Positions 6,341 through 13,460 of a stretch of DNA of 43,504 nt are shown here, in pieces. Within the stretch, counting starts at the first letter, position 1. Each line of letters starts with the position of its first letter. The stretch is from an uncultured Oscillospiraceae bacterium (GTDB lineage: Bacteria > Bacillota > Clostridia > Oscillospirales > Acutalibacteraceae). Position numbers and translations under genes: made by a program. Under the pieces are notes generated by a model, which worked only from the letters and a program-made list of their open reading frames with translations, was not told the origin of the DNA and made no database searches. The DNA lies in assembly GCA_902492895.1 (NCBI GenBank), contig CABUNG010000023.1, forward strand, positions 1 to 43,504, read 5' to 3'.

Positions 6341-7710
6341 TTAAATTCCTCCCATGTCTTCAGATGGATGGTCAGGCAGGTCGTAAAGGTGCCGTTATCA
6401 GCTGTGGCGAAAACTTTAGGTGTTTGTGGGGTAAGATTCACAAGGTTAAAGCCATGCCGTATGATATACGCGGTTTCCTGGCCCTTGTTCAGCATCCAAA
6501 GCCGCAGCGGCTCGGTCACATCGAAGGTGTAATCGCCGCTTTGAGTGACCTCCACGGTTTGTGAGTAGTCGAGTGTCTTATCCGGCCGATTTATCCAGCG
6601 GGTGTTGATGCTGCACCACTCAGAGAGGATCGGGCGCATTTGAATGGTGGCGGGTTCCGTGCCGCCCGATATTTCGCTGATGGTATAAGTGGCGGACAGG
6701 ATATTCTCCGGCGGAATGCCGACGAGATCCAACGCCTCGAACCGGATGTTGAACTCGCTGTTTCCTTTTTCGCTCTGACCTAATACCACTTTGTCGTTGA
6801 GATAATACCCCGCGTTGGAAAGGGAATAGACGGCGGAATCCGGCTGCTTCGATTTGTACATGTGGAAAGATTGGTTGAGAATGAGCGGATACGCCTGCTT
6901 TTCCGTTGGCTTGGGAAGGGCGATGGTCAGGCGGTAGCGATTCTGCCCCTCATCCACGATGTACATCTCGCAAGTGTTTTTGACAAGGCTTTCGGACAAA
7001 GACTCGTCTTTCCGTTTCACAACCGGCTTGTAAATGACGGCCACGGCTTCCTTGTCTTTCACATGCCGGAACAGAATATAATCCGGACAGGAGGTATCAA
7101 CGGTTACATTCTCGATTTCCAGCACGTATTCCAATGCGGAGACACCTTTTTGGATTTCCATTTCGGTGTTGACTCCGAAGTCATCGATCAACACCATATA
7201 GTCATTTTGATCAAATGTATGTGCATAACGCAGACGTTCAGATTTTTGTCCGTATAGATCCGTGTGGTTATCCTTTTTGGCCTTTTTGCTTTCTGCCGTT
7301 TGGGGATAAATGGTCAGCTTTTTGGTCTTATACGATAATTGAATGCCCTGGTTTTCCGACAGCTGTTCAGGTAGGCAGGTTTTTACGTCGTTTCGATGAT
7401 TTGTGTATTTGAATGGACTGTTATCCATCAATTCTATGGTGTTGTCAATGATGTTGCGCGTCCCGGCCTCTTCGATATAGACTGGTGATGAAAACATCGT
7501 CAGATCGTACGTTCCATCCGCATTGTGAGACAATAGTGTATTTTCGTTGAAAAACTGATTAACGAGTTTCTTGTTCTGCTGTTGCAGAATAGTCAAATAT
7601 GGCTGTCCTTTATTCAAATAGACCGTATTATGGCGACAATTCGTACAGGAGGTTAGGATAAGGATTGTGACAACATAAACACCAAATAAAGCAAAAAGTT
7701 TTTTTCTCAC
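6337..7710 (-). CDS. DNRLRE-domain lipoprotein, first gene of the subtilisin operon
   Basis: 457 residues from a GTG at 7710 (AAGGA upstream). Residues 1-22 form a lipoprotein signal with lipobox LTSC and lipidated Cys22, so it is anchored on the outer face of the membrane. From about residue 275 to 440 there is a beta-rich DNRLRE-like (CBM96-type) domain: FNIRFEALDLVGIPPENILS, then a SEW..NTRW.NRP motif. DNRLRE domains are found at the N-terminal side of WapA/YD-repeat surface toxins and in other wall proteins. The middle part is unassigned. Its stop overlaps the subtilisin start by four bases (ATGA), so both are made together; an anchoring or partner role for the protease is a reasonable inference. 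Moderately AT-rich, unlike the conserved block at the right. Confidence 0.75.
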   Translation of the reverse strand: MRKKLFALFGVYVVTILILTSCTNCRHNTVYLNKGQPYLTILQQQNKKLVNQFFNENTLLSHNADGTYDLTMFSSPVYIEEAGTRNIIDNTIELMDNSPFKYTNHRNDVKTCLPEQLSENQGIQLSYKTKKLTIYPQTAESKKAKKDNHTDLYGQKSERLRYAHTFDQNDYMVLIDDFGVNTEMEIQKGVSALEYVLEIENVTVDTSCPDYILFRHVKDKEAVAVIYKPVVKRKDESLSESLVKNTCEMYIVDEGQNRYRLTIALPKPTEKQAYPLILNQSFHMYKSKQPDSAVYSLSNAGYYLNDKVVLGQSEKGNSEFNIRFEALDLVGIPPENILSATYTISEISGGTEPATIQMRPILSEWCSINTRWINRPDKTLDYSQTVEVTQSGDYTFDVTEPLRLWMLNKGQETAYIIRHGFNLVNLTPQTPKVFATADNGTFTTCLTIHLKTWEEFK

Positions 7711-7784
7711 GTTCCTTTTCCCCCAATGCCGATATAAAGAACGAATATCGTTAGTCCGATTTCATATGTGCCATATAATATATA

Positions 7785-7813
7785 AATATGACTGAATTAT
7801 ATAACAATGTCAA
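7785..7813 (-). promoter_or_regulatory. candidate sigma-A promoter of the DNRLRE/subtilisin operon
   Basis: TTGACA (7808-7813 on the minus strand), 17-base spacer, CATATT (7785-7790). The -10 is imperfect, and other AT-rich hexamers overlap it. It lies about 75 bases upstream of the GTG at 7710. Confidence 0.5.
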
Positions 7814-7991
7814 CATGAAATATTATATCTATTTAACAATTATAATGTTTTAAGTGAGAAAAATTAACAAACATTAACTGTATTAGTGAATGCTGCTTAG
7901 CATTGCGCAATGATATTCGTGCAATAATACCAAACATATCCTATGGGATAACAAAGTGCAAGAAGGTGAGAGAGGCAGTAATTGAAGTGAA

Positions 7992-8025
7992 CATGGAAAA
8001 AGCCGGCCACTCGTTGGAGTGACCG
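7992..8025 (-). terminator. second terminator downstream of tRNA-Ala
   Basis: Stem CCGGTCACTC/GAGTGGCCGG (8003-8012 with 8016-8025, one G-U pair) followed on the minus strand by CTTTTTCC. It backs up the hairpin at 8041-8070. Confidence 0.65.
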
Positions 8026-8027
8026 GG

Positions 8028-8070
8028 AAGAAAAAGAAAACCGGAAGCACCCTTCAATGGATGCTCCCGG
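8028..8070 (-). terminator. terminator of tRNA-Ala (possibly bidirectional)
   Basis: An interrupted stem with CCGG outer arms (8041-8044 and 8067-8070) and an inner AGCA/TGCT, followed on the minus strand by TTTTCTTTTTCTTC and on the plus strand by CCTTTTCTTTT. The tRNA transcript coming from 8211 meets it first. Confidence 0.6.
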
Positions 8071-8134
8071 CCTTTTCTTTTACAAGGGCAAATACACCGC
8101 TGCATATTATCATGGTGTTCGCCTTTGTTTCAAT

Positions 8135-8211
8135 TGGTGGACCCGAAGGGGATCGAACCCTCGAACCTCACGGATGCGAACCGTGCGCTCTCCCAGCTGA
8201 GCTACGGGCCC
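8135..8211 (-). tRNA. tRNA-Ala (anticodon CGC)
   Basis: 77 nucleotides including an encoded CCA end. The acceptor stem GGGCCCG pairs with CGGGTCC and contains the G3-U70 pair that identifies alanine tRNAs. The anticodon stem CACGG/CCGTG encloses the loop TTCGCAT with anticodon CGC, reading GCG codons. D-arm GCTC..GAGC and T-loop TTCGATC are normal. Its 3' end faces the AT-rich subtilisin island; 3' ends of tRNA genes are common integration sites, but no repeat of the tRNA end was seen in the window. Confidence 0.95.
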
Positions 8212-8406
8212 AAATTTAGCAAAAACAGCTCACAAATTAAGGGGGTCTGCCTGAGCCGAATAATATACTACCGTATTGACTTCGATTTGTCAAGAGTCAA
8301 ACGCCAGAATCCTGCAATTTCCGCAATTCGGATTCGCAGATGCCATGCTCGTCCGATAACATCGGATATTTATTGACGATATGGCTAATATCAAAAATTC
8401 GATTCA

Positions 8407-8444
8407 TATAAAAATACCCCCTTCGTGCAAGGGGACGAAGGGGG
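8407..8444 (-). terminator. terminator of the small lipoprotein gene
   Basis: A perfect 10-base stem CCCCCTTCGT/ACGAAGGGGG (8417-8426, 8435-8444) followed on the minus strand by TATTTTTAT. Confidence 0.88.
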
Positions 8445-8451
8445 CATTTTA

Positions 8452-8985
8452 TTACTTATATTCCTTGGACACAATCACTTGGCCGTCTTTATCAAGATAT
8501 TCCACAATAATGGACTGCGCGTCGGGAACAGTCAAACGCAGGGAAGACAAAACCGCATCAAACATGGAGGAACTCGATTCCATCGCCTGTTCGAGAGTTG
8601 GCTTGATCAGCGAAAGATCTCCCACATCAATGGTGTATTTGTAGCTGTATACCAGAGCATTCCCTCTGGCCGATACGCTGAGCGACATACCACTGCTTTC
8701 CATAGCGGCAGACATTTGATCGTTCTGATCCTTCATGCTGGCGATGAAGGCCTCCATGGTCTGGCTTCCGGGCGCTGTGGTCTGAGTATCCGCAGGGTCC
8801 GTAGTTTTCGACTCTGGCGCTGTGGTCTGAGTGTCCGCCGGATCTGTGGTTTTCGACTCCGGCGGGGTGGTTTCTGTATTGCTGGATGTGCTATTGTCGG
8901 GCGTACTGCTGGCCGGCTGTGTCCCACATGCCGCTAGAGACACACAGACTGTAAGACAAGCCACAAGGATCCATAGCTTTTTCAT
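8452..8985 (-). CDS. small lipoprotein with Thr/Asp/Pro repeat linker (DUF4854-like)
   Basis: 177 residues. The signal peptide ends in LAAC with lipidated Cys20. Residues about 30-75 are a low-complexity spacer with two near-identical 15-residue units (ESKTTDPADTQTTAP). The C-terminal domain from about 76 onward (SLSVSARGNALVYSYKY, LTVPDAQSIIVEYLDKDG) resembles the DUF4854 lipoprotein family of Firmicutes; I judged this from memory only. Function is unknown; it sits outside the membrane, with the spacer probably letting the domain reach into the wall. Single gene with its own promoter (9089-9117) and terminator. The tandem unit could change in copy number. Confidence 0.8.
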   Translation of the reverse strand: MKKLWILVACLTVCVSLAACGTQPASSTPDNSTSSNTETTPPESKTTDPADTQTTAPESKTTDPADTQTTAPGSQTMEAFIASMKDQNDQMSAAMESSGMSLSVSARGNALVYSYKYTIDVGDLSLIKPTLEQAMESSSSMFDAVLSSLRLTVPDAQSIIVEYLDKDGQVIVSKEYK

Positions 8986-9088
8986 GACGTTTTCCTCCTC
9001 AGATGTACCAATATTACCCCTTGCGCTAACGGTGAAGGCGGTCTGGCTGGATATGTATGTCTTTAACCGCAGATCGCCAACACACAGT

Positions 9089-9117
9089 ATTTTATAACAT
9101 ATGCTTTAAAAAGTCAA
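9089..9117 (-). promoter_or_regulatory. sigma-A promoter of the small lipoprotein gene
   Basis: TTGACT (9112-9117, minus strand), 17-base spacer, TAAAAT (9089-9094), about 105 bases before the ATG at 8985. It is back to back with the promoter at 9172-9200. Confidence 0.6.
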
Positions 9118-9171
9118 TTTTCTATACGGGAGTATGTATGCGGGAAAATGCGAAAATGCGGCCGCAAAAGG

Positions 9172-9200
9172 TTTTGTTCCGGAACAAGCTGTGGTATAAT
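9172..9200 (+). promoter_or_regulatory. promoter of the PH-domain/PPTase operon, overlapped by a 14-base palindrome
   Basis: TATAAT at 9195-9200 with TTTTGT 17 bases upstream (9172-9177). A perfect palindrome, TTGTTCCGGAACAA (9174-9187), covers the -35 region and half the spacer, where a bound repressor would block polymerase. The binding protein is unknown. Confidence 0.6.
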
Positions 9201-9230
9201 CGAAGATGATTAATATGGGGAGGCGGAAAG

Positions 9231-9674
9231 ATGGCCAATGAAACAGCCGGGCGCCCGGCCGGCAAAGCCCTTTGGATCTGGGAAGGATATCTGCTTCTGC
9301 TGGCCGTTTTGCCCGCGGCCGGCAGTGTTGTTTTGGCGAAGCTCCCCATCCCGATCTGGATATCCTGGGCGTTTACAGGTCTTTGGGCGGCGCTGTGGTT
9401 GTTTTTTGCCGTATTTTTTCTCCCCGTAATGCATCGGAAGCTCTCCTACCGGCTGCTGCGCGACCGTCTGGAGGTGCATACGGGCGTCATCTATACGCAT
9501 CACAAAGCGATGCCGATCAGCAGCGTCAAATACCTGTCCACGTTTGACGGACCGTTTGAGCGCCTTGGCGGGCTGACGAATCTGATCGTATTCGCGGCCG
9601 GCAGCTTTGTGGTGGTGGCCGGCTTGACCAAGGAACAGGAAGCCGAGCTGCGCCGCCGCCTGATCAAATCCTGA
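9231..9674 (+). CDS. PH-domain membrane protein (YdbS-like)
   Basis: 147 residues, GGGAGGCGG before the ATG. Two membrane segments (about 14-37 and 43-66), then a bacterial PH domain (bPH_2, formerly DUF304): LRDRLEVHTGVIYTHHKAMP and FGRLGGLTNL-like FERLGGLTNLIVFAAG. In Bacillus the ydbS/ydbT pair forms a membrane complex reported to help with resistance to certain antimicrobial peptides and is under extracytoplasmic sigma control; that is family knowledge. The next gene is the matching YdbT-like partner, 21 bases on. Family is clear from the paired order. Confidence 0.82.
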   Translation: MANETAGRPAGKALWIWEGYLLLLAVLPAAGSVVLAKLPIPIWISWAFTGLWAALWLFFAVFFLPVMHRKLSYRLLRDRLEVHTGVIYTHHKAMPISSVKYLSTFDGPFERLGGLTNLIVFAAGSFVVVAGLTKEQEAELRRRLIKS

Positions 9675-9695
9675 ATACAGAGAAGGGAGGCTGCC

Positions 9696-11177
9696 ATGGA
9701 AAAACGGACCCATCCGATCACGATTCTTGAATTCGTTTCAAAATACCTATTTCTGCTGCTCATTCCCATCCTGCGCGGCCTGTTTTATCTGCTGACGACT
9801 ACGCATGATTTCTATAACTGGCTGGCCGGCACATGGATGGACCTGCTGGTCGTCCTGTTCATCCTGCTGGCCTCTTATCTGCGGTGGCGTTTTCAGTTTT
9901 ACCGTTATGACGAACAGGGGCTGACCGTCCGCCGCGGTATCCTGATTCAGCGGACCTTCACCATTCCGGAAGCCTCCATATCCACCTTGACGATGGAAGA
10001 ACCGTTTTTTCTCCGCCCCTTCCGGGCGGTGCATCTGCTGGCGGATACGGATGCCGGATCTTTCCAGCGGGCGGACTGCCAGCTAACATTGCGCCGGGAA
10101 GAGGCCTGCCGCCTTTTGGAACACCGCGGCCAGTGTCAGCCGCCCAAACCCCGCCTGTATCGTCCCCGCTGGACCGATGTGGCTTTTTTGTCCATTATCG
10201 TATCCAATACCCTGACCGGGGTGATCTTTCTGGCGACGTTTGTCAATAAAGCCGGCGATATTCTGGGGGAGGAATTCCAGCGCCGCCTTTTAAACGGCCT
10301 GGAAGGCGTCGCGGGACTGCTGGCGTTTATTCCGCAGACGGGCGCCGTGCTGGCCCTCATCCTGCTGGGCGGCTGGCTGATCGGGTTTGTCCGCAACTTT
10401 GTGCGGTATATCCATTTTACGGTCCGAAGGGACGAGGGAACGCTGACGATCCGCAGCGGCTGGCTGACCAGGCGCACCTATTCCTGCCGGGTGGACGCGG
10501 TCAATTATCTCGATTACCGCCAGAGCATCCTCACCCGCCTGATGGGGCTGTATATGGTCTTTATCCAATGCGTGGGTTATGGGAAGGGAAACGGGGCGCT
10601 GGCGGTGCTCATTCCGGCGGCGGATACCCGTTCCTGCCGCCGGACCATGCGGATGCTGCTGCCCGACATGACCGGACGTCCCCGGCAGATCCAGCCGCCG
10701 CGCGGATCGGTCATCCGTTATGCCATGCTGCCGTTCTGGGCCTGTCTCCTCGTGCCGGCTTCGGCGGCGGTGATGGTCCGGATTTTCCCCGGATGGAAAC
10801 AGCTGATCCTGTTTCTCGGGCTGATGCTGACGCTTCCGTTTGTCTGGCTGCTGGTTCTGCGGATCATCGACCGATGCACGGCCGGGATCGGGGTGTCGGC
10901 CCGGCAGATAACCCTGCGCTATTCCCGCGGGTACACCTTCCATACCGTCATCATTCCGCGGGAACGCATCAATTATGTCCGTATCCGGTACAGCATCTTT
11001 CAGAAATGGGCCGGCAACTGCGACGTTCTGGTGTATACATACGGTGAACTCGGGCATTGCCACAAGGTTGAAAACCTCCGGATGAAGGACGTGAAAGACC
11101 TGCTCCGCCTCCTCGAAGGGGAGGATTCGGTTTTGGGCACGCCGGATCACGTGAAGGAGAGGGGAGGCGGGCGATGA
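9696..11177 (+). CDS. PH-domain membrane protein with three bPH_2 repeats (YdbT-like)
   Basis: 493 residues. Starts at the ATG after AAGGGAGG. Membrane segments near 18-38, 45-66, 165-185, 205-230, 345-365 and 375-395 alternate with three bPH_2 domains: about 70-150 (YDEQGLTVRRGILIQRTFTI), 240-310 (DEGTLTIRSGWLTRRTYSC) and 405-475 (SARQITLRYSRGYTFHTVII). Length and arrangement match Bacillus YdbT. It probably forms a membrane complex with the YdbS-like protein before it. The PPTase gene overlaps its end by four bases, so the three genes are one operon; why a PPTase belongs there is not evident. Confidence 0.85.
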   Translation: MEKRTHPITILEFVSKYLFLLLIPILRGLFYLLTTTHDFYNWLAGTWMDLLVVLFILLASYLRWRFQFYRYDEQGLTVRRGILIQRTFTIPEASISTLTMEEPFFLRPFRAVHLLADTDAGSFQRADCQLTLRREEACRLLEHRGQCQPPKPRLYRPRWTDVAFLSIIVSNTLTGVIFLATFVNKAGDILGEEFQRRLLNGLEGVAGLLAFIPQTGAVLALILLGGWLIGFVRNFVRYIHFTVRRDEGTLTIRSGWLTRRTYSCRVDAVNYLDYRQSILTRLMGLYMVFIQCVGYGKGNGALAVLIPAADTRSCRRTMRMLLPDMTGRPRQIQPPRGSVIRYAMLPFWACLLVPASAAVMVRIFPGWKQLILFLGLMLTLPFVWLLVLRIIDRCTAGIGVSARQITLRYSRGYTFHTVIIPRERINYVRIRYSIFQKWAGNCDVLVYTYGELGHCHKVENLRMKDVKDLLRLLEGEDSVLGTPDHVKERGGGR

Positions 11178-11833
11178 GCGGTTTGTACGCTTTTGATGTA
11201 ACCCCGCTTCAGCAGGAGGCGCTGTATCGCCGCTGCCTGGAGGCTGTTCCCGCCGGACGGAAGGAGCAGGCCGCCCGCCTGCATCGGGAGGAGGATCGGC
11301 GGAGGTCTCTGGGCGCGGGCTGGCTGCTGATGGAGGCGCTCCGGCTGTATTTCGGCCTCCTCCCGCCGGATTTGGAGACGGGCGAATACGGTAAACCCTG
11401 TGTGCAGGGGCGGCCGCATGTGCAGTTCAGTTTGACACATACAGGCCGGTGGGCGGTTTGTGCCGTCGATGCCTATCCTATCGGCGTGGACGCCGAGACG
11501 GTCCGGCCGCACAGGATGGCTGTTGCCAAACGATTTTATACGGTGGAAGAACAGCATTGGATAGAAGGACTGCCTTCAGGGGCGGAACAGGATCGGGCTT
11601 TTACGCGGTTTTGGACGCGCAAGGAGGCGTATCTCAAATATACGGGGCAGGGGATCGGCGGCGGTTTTGCATCCGTCGCCCCCGTTTGGCCGGACGGACC
11701 GGTTCACCCGGCTTTCGATGAAGAGCTCTCGTGCTGGTTTACCGATTATAGTCTGCCCGACGGAACCCCTCTCACGCTTTGTACGCAGGACGCCTGCGTG
11801 CCTCGATCCATCGCATTTCTTCAGCCGGAATGA
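11174..11833 (+). CDS. 4'-phosphopantetheinyl transferase, Sfp type
   Basis: 219 residues, start ATGA overlapping the preceding stop. The enzyme moves the phosphopantetheine arm from coenzyme A to a serine of an acyl or peptidyl carrier protein. The Mg-binding motif GVDAE gives Asp106 and Glu108, and the second motif FWTRKEAYLKYTGQG gives Trp147, Lys150 and Glu151, as in Sfp; the length fits the Sfp class (about 220) rather than the short AcpS class. No carrier protein, NRPS or PKS gene is in the window, so its substrate is not known; it may be the general PPTase of the cell. Confidence 0.9.
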   Translation: MSGLYAFDVTPLQQEALYRRCLEAVPAGRKEQAARLHREEDRRRSLGAGWLLMEALRLYFGLLPPDLETGEYGKPCVQGRPHVQFSLTHTGRWAVCAVDAYPIGVDAETVRPHRMAVAKRFYTVEEQHWIEGLPSGAEQDRAFTRFWTRKEAYLKYTGQGIGGGFASVAPVWPDGPVHPAFDEELSCWFTDYSLPDGTPLTLCTQDACVPRSIAFLQPE

Positions 11834-11934
11834 TCCTTTTTTGGAGAAAACCGGCATAGGCGATATCGTTCGGAACCTGCCTTCTGTATAAGAGGCGGCG
11901 GCCCGGGCGAGCGGGCTGTTTCGTATTCATGCAA

Positions 11935-11970
11935 AGCTCCCCGCGTACGCAGATGCGTATGCGGGGAGCT
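11935..11970. terminator. bidirectional terminator between convergent genes
   Basis: A 17-base stem with one G-U pair (11935-11951 with 11954-11970, arms beginning AGCTCCCCGC) and a two-base gap as loop, effectively a near-palindrome. It is followed by GTTTGTTGTTTC on the plus strand and TTTGC on the minus strand, between the PPTase and the glycosyltransferase. Confidence 0.8.
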
Positions 11971-11987
11971 GTTTGTTGTTTCTTCGT

Positions 11988-13184
11988 TTATACCCAGCGA
12001 TTTTTGGAATTGTAGGGCAACGGGCCCGGCCAGGTTTTCAGGATCTCCTGATACCGCTTGTAGGCCCTGGATACCGCGGTGTCCCAGGAGAGATAGAGCT
12101 GTTTTCCGGCGTTATGGCCTACGCCGCGCAGGGCCTGCCGGTCACGGCAGGCTTCGAGCAGGGACTGGGCGCAGGAATCGGCGTTTTCCTCTGCGAGATA
12201 GCCGTTTTCAGCGTGGACCACCCCTTCGGCCGCGCAGCTTCCCCGGACGAGCAGGGTGGGGCAGTCGCAGGCAGCGGCCTCCTTGACCACGATGCCGGAG
12301 GTGTCGTAGGTGGAAGGAAAGAGGAAGATATCCGCCAGGCTGTAATAGGCCCGCAGAGCCTCCCGGTCATAGATAGCGCCGGTAAAAACGGCGCGGTCCT
12401 GCAGACCGCAGGTGGCCGCGTAAGCGCGGATGTCGGGGGCGTCGTAGCCGTCGCCGACGAGAAGCGCCCGGAAAGGAACCCCTTCTTTCATGAGCAGCGC
12501 GAGGCTGTCCAGGATGAGCCGGACGTTTTTGTACCACATCATCCGCCCGACGAACAAAAAGACGAATTCGTCCTCCCGGATCTGGTATTTTTCCCGCAGG
12601 GCGTCCACATCGGCCTCCGCAGCCCGCCCGTAGGCGAAATCCGTCCCGTTTTCCATAACGGTGTAGCCGCCCTTATAACCGATGTTGCGCAGCGCCTTCC
12701 CGCAGCCCTCGGTCACAACCCACACTTCATCCACCGCGTTGATGTTGTCGAGCAGGAACCGCATGGCGAGGCGCCGCATGCTGTCGAGCGGCACCCGCTT
12801 GGCGATGTCGATATCGAATTTGGTGTGATAGGTGAGCACCGTGGGGACACGGGGGCGGTGATTGATGTTGCCCACCAGAACCGACGAGGCGAAGGGCGCG
12901 TGGATATGCATCAGATCAAAATGTTTGCGGCGCAGTTTGATGAGGGTTTCCGGATTGAACGGATTGCCCGCCCGGTAGCCGATGCGGTGGTCGAGCGGGA
13001 TCGACTGGTACCGGAACACATCAAACGGGTATTCATCCTTGACGCCTTTATATTCGGGCGTGACCACCGTGACATCGCAGTGATTCCGATGCAGGACGTC
13101 CGCGTAGTTTTTTACAGCCTGTGCCACACCGTCGATGGTAGGCGGAAACGAATCGTTGAAAAGGCCGACGTTCAGTCTGTCCAT
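11988..13184 (-). CDS. glycosyltransferase, GT4-like (glycolipid-type)
   Basis: 398 residues from the ATG at 13184, preceded by GGCAGGAGGAA; a longer frame upstream lacks a ribosome site. GT-B fold: N-terminal acceptor domain begins VGLFNDSFPPTIDGVAQAV, the pattern of processive and diacylglycerol glucosyltransferases, with FDLMHIHAPFA and LTYHTKFD; the C-terminal nucleotide-sugar domain has FLFVGRMMWYKN, LLVGDGYD and the E-x7-E-like LFPSTYDTSGIVVKEAAACD. It likely adds glucose from UDP-glucose to a membrane lipid, for example diacylglycerol for lipoteichoic acid anchors; a polysaccharide role is possible. Single gene, divergent from hprK, with a palindrome in the shared region. Confidence 0.82.
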   Translation of the reverse strand: MDRLNVGLFNDSFPPTIDGVAQAVKNYADVLHRNHCDVTVVTPEYKGVKDEYPFDVFRYQSIPLDHRIGYRAGNPFNPETLIKLRRKHFDLMHIHAPFASSVLVGNINHRPRVPTVLTYHTKFDIDIAKRVPLDSMRRLAMRFLLDNINAVDEVWVVTEGCGKALRNIGYKGGYTVMENGTDFAYGRAAEADVDALREKYQIREDEFVFLFVGRMMWYKNVRLILDSLALLMKEGVPFRALLVGDGYDAPDIRAYAATCGLQDRAVFTGAIYDREALRAYYSLADIFLFPSTYDTSGIVVKEAAACDCPTLLVRGSCAAEGVVHAENGYLAEENADSCAQSLLEACRDRQALRGVGHNAGKQLYLSWDTAVSRAYKRYQEILKTWPGPLPYNSKNRWV

Positions 13185-13266
13185 GTATAGTTCCTCCTGC
13201 CGTATGCGCTGTTGCATAAATCCCGGCGTTTTCATTTTACAATGGAAGCTCATCGGATGCAAGGGG

Positions 13267-13286
13267 AGAAATTCTGTAGAATTTCT
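13267..13286. promoter_or_regulatory. perfect palindrome between divergent glycosyltransferase and hprK
   Basis: AGAAATTCT and AGAATTTCT (9-base arms, 2-base centre) lie 83 bases from the glycosyltransferase start and about 60 bases upstream of the hprK -10. It could be an operator; a weak hairpin is also possible. No regulator is assigned. Confidence 0.4.
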
Positions 13287-13346
13287 TAAGCGAAAAGAAA
13301 GACGAGAAGAAACAAAATTTTTCACCTCAAAAAACGCGAAAGCATC

Positions 13347-13375
13347 TTTTATCTTTTCCCGAAATACGGTATACT
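13347..13375 (+). promoter_or_regulatory. probable promoter of the hprK operon
   Basis: TATACT at 13370-13375 with a poor -35 (TTTTAT, 13347-13352) at 17 bases. It would give a leader of about 80 bases before the ATG at 13461. Confidence 0.4.
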
Positions 13376-13460
13376 AAGCACAGTGTCCTTTAGGAAAATG
13401 CCAATTGTGCACGCGGATGGGGACATACAGGCGGACGTTGTCCGGAAAGGCGGCGGGAAA

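Larger units (their letters stand above)
7711..8134. other. intergenic region between the DNRLRE/subtilisin operon and tRNA-Ala
   Basis: 424 bases, very AT-rich between 7740 and 7900. It holds a minus-strand promoter (7785-7813), a perfect 12-base palindrome CATTGCGCAATG (7901-7912) of unknown meaning, and two terminator hairpins for the tRNA (7992-8070). No ORF with a ribosome site was found. Confidence 0.7.

Noticed and set aside
7901..7912. 12-base palindrome CATTGCGCAATG
   Set aside because: Too far from the -35 box of the operon promoter, no second copy nearby and no regulator to connect; kept only as a note in the intergenic entry.
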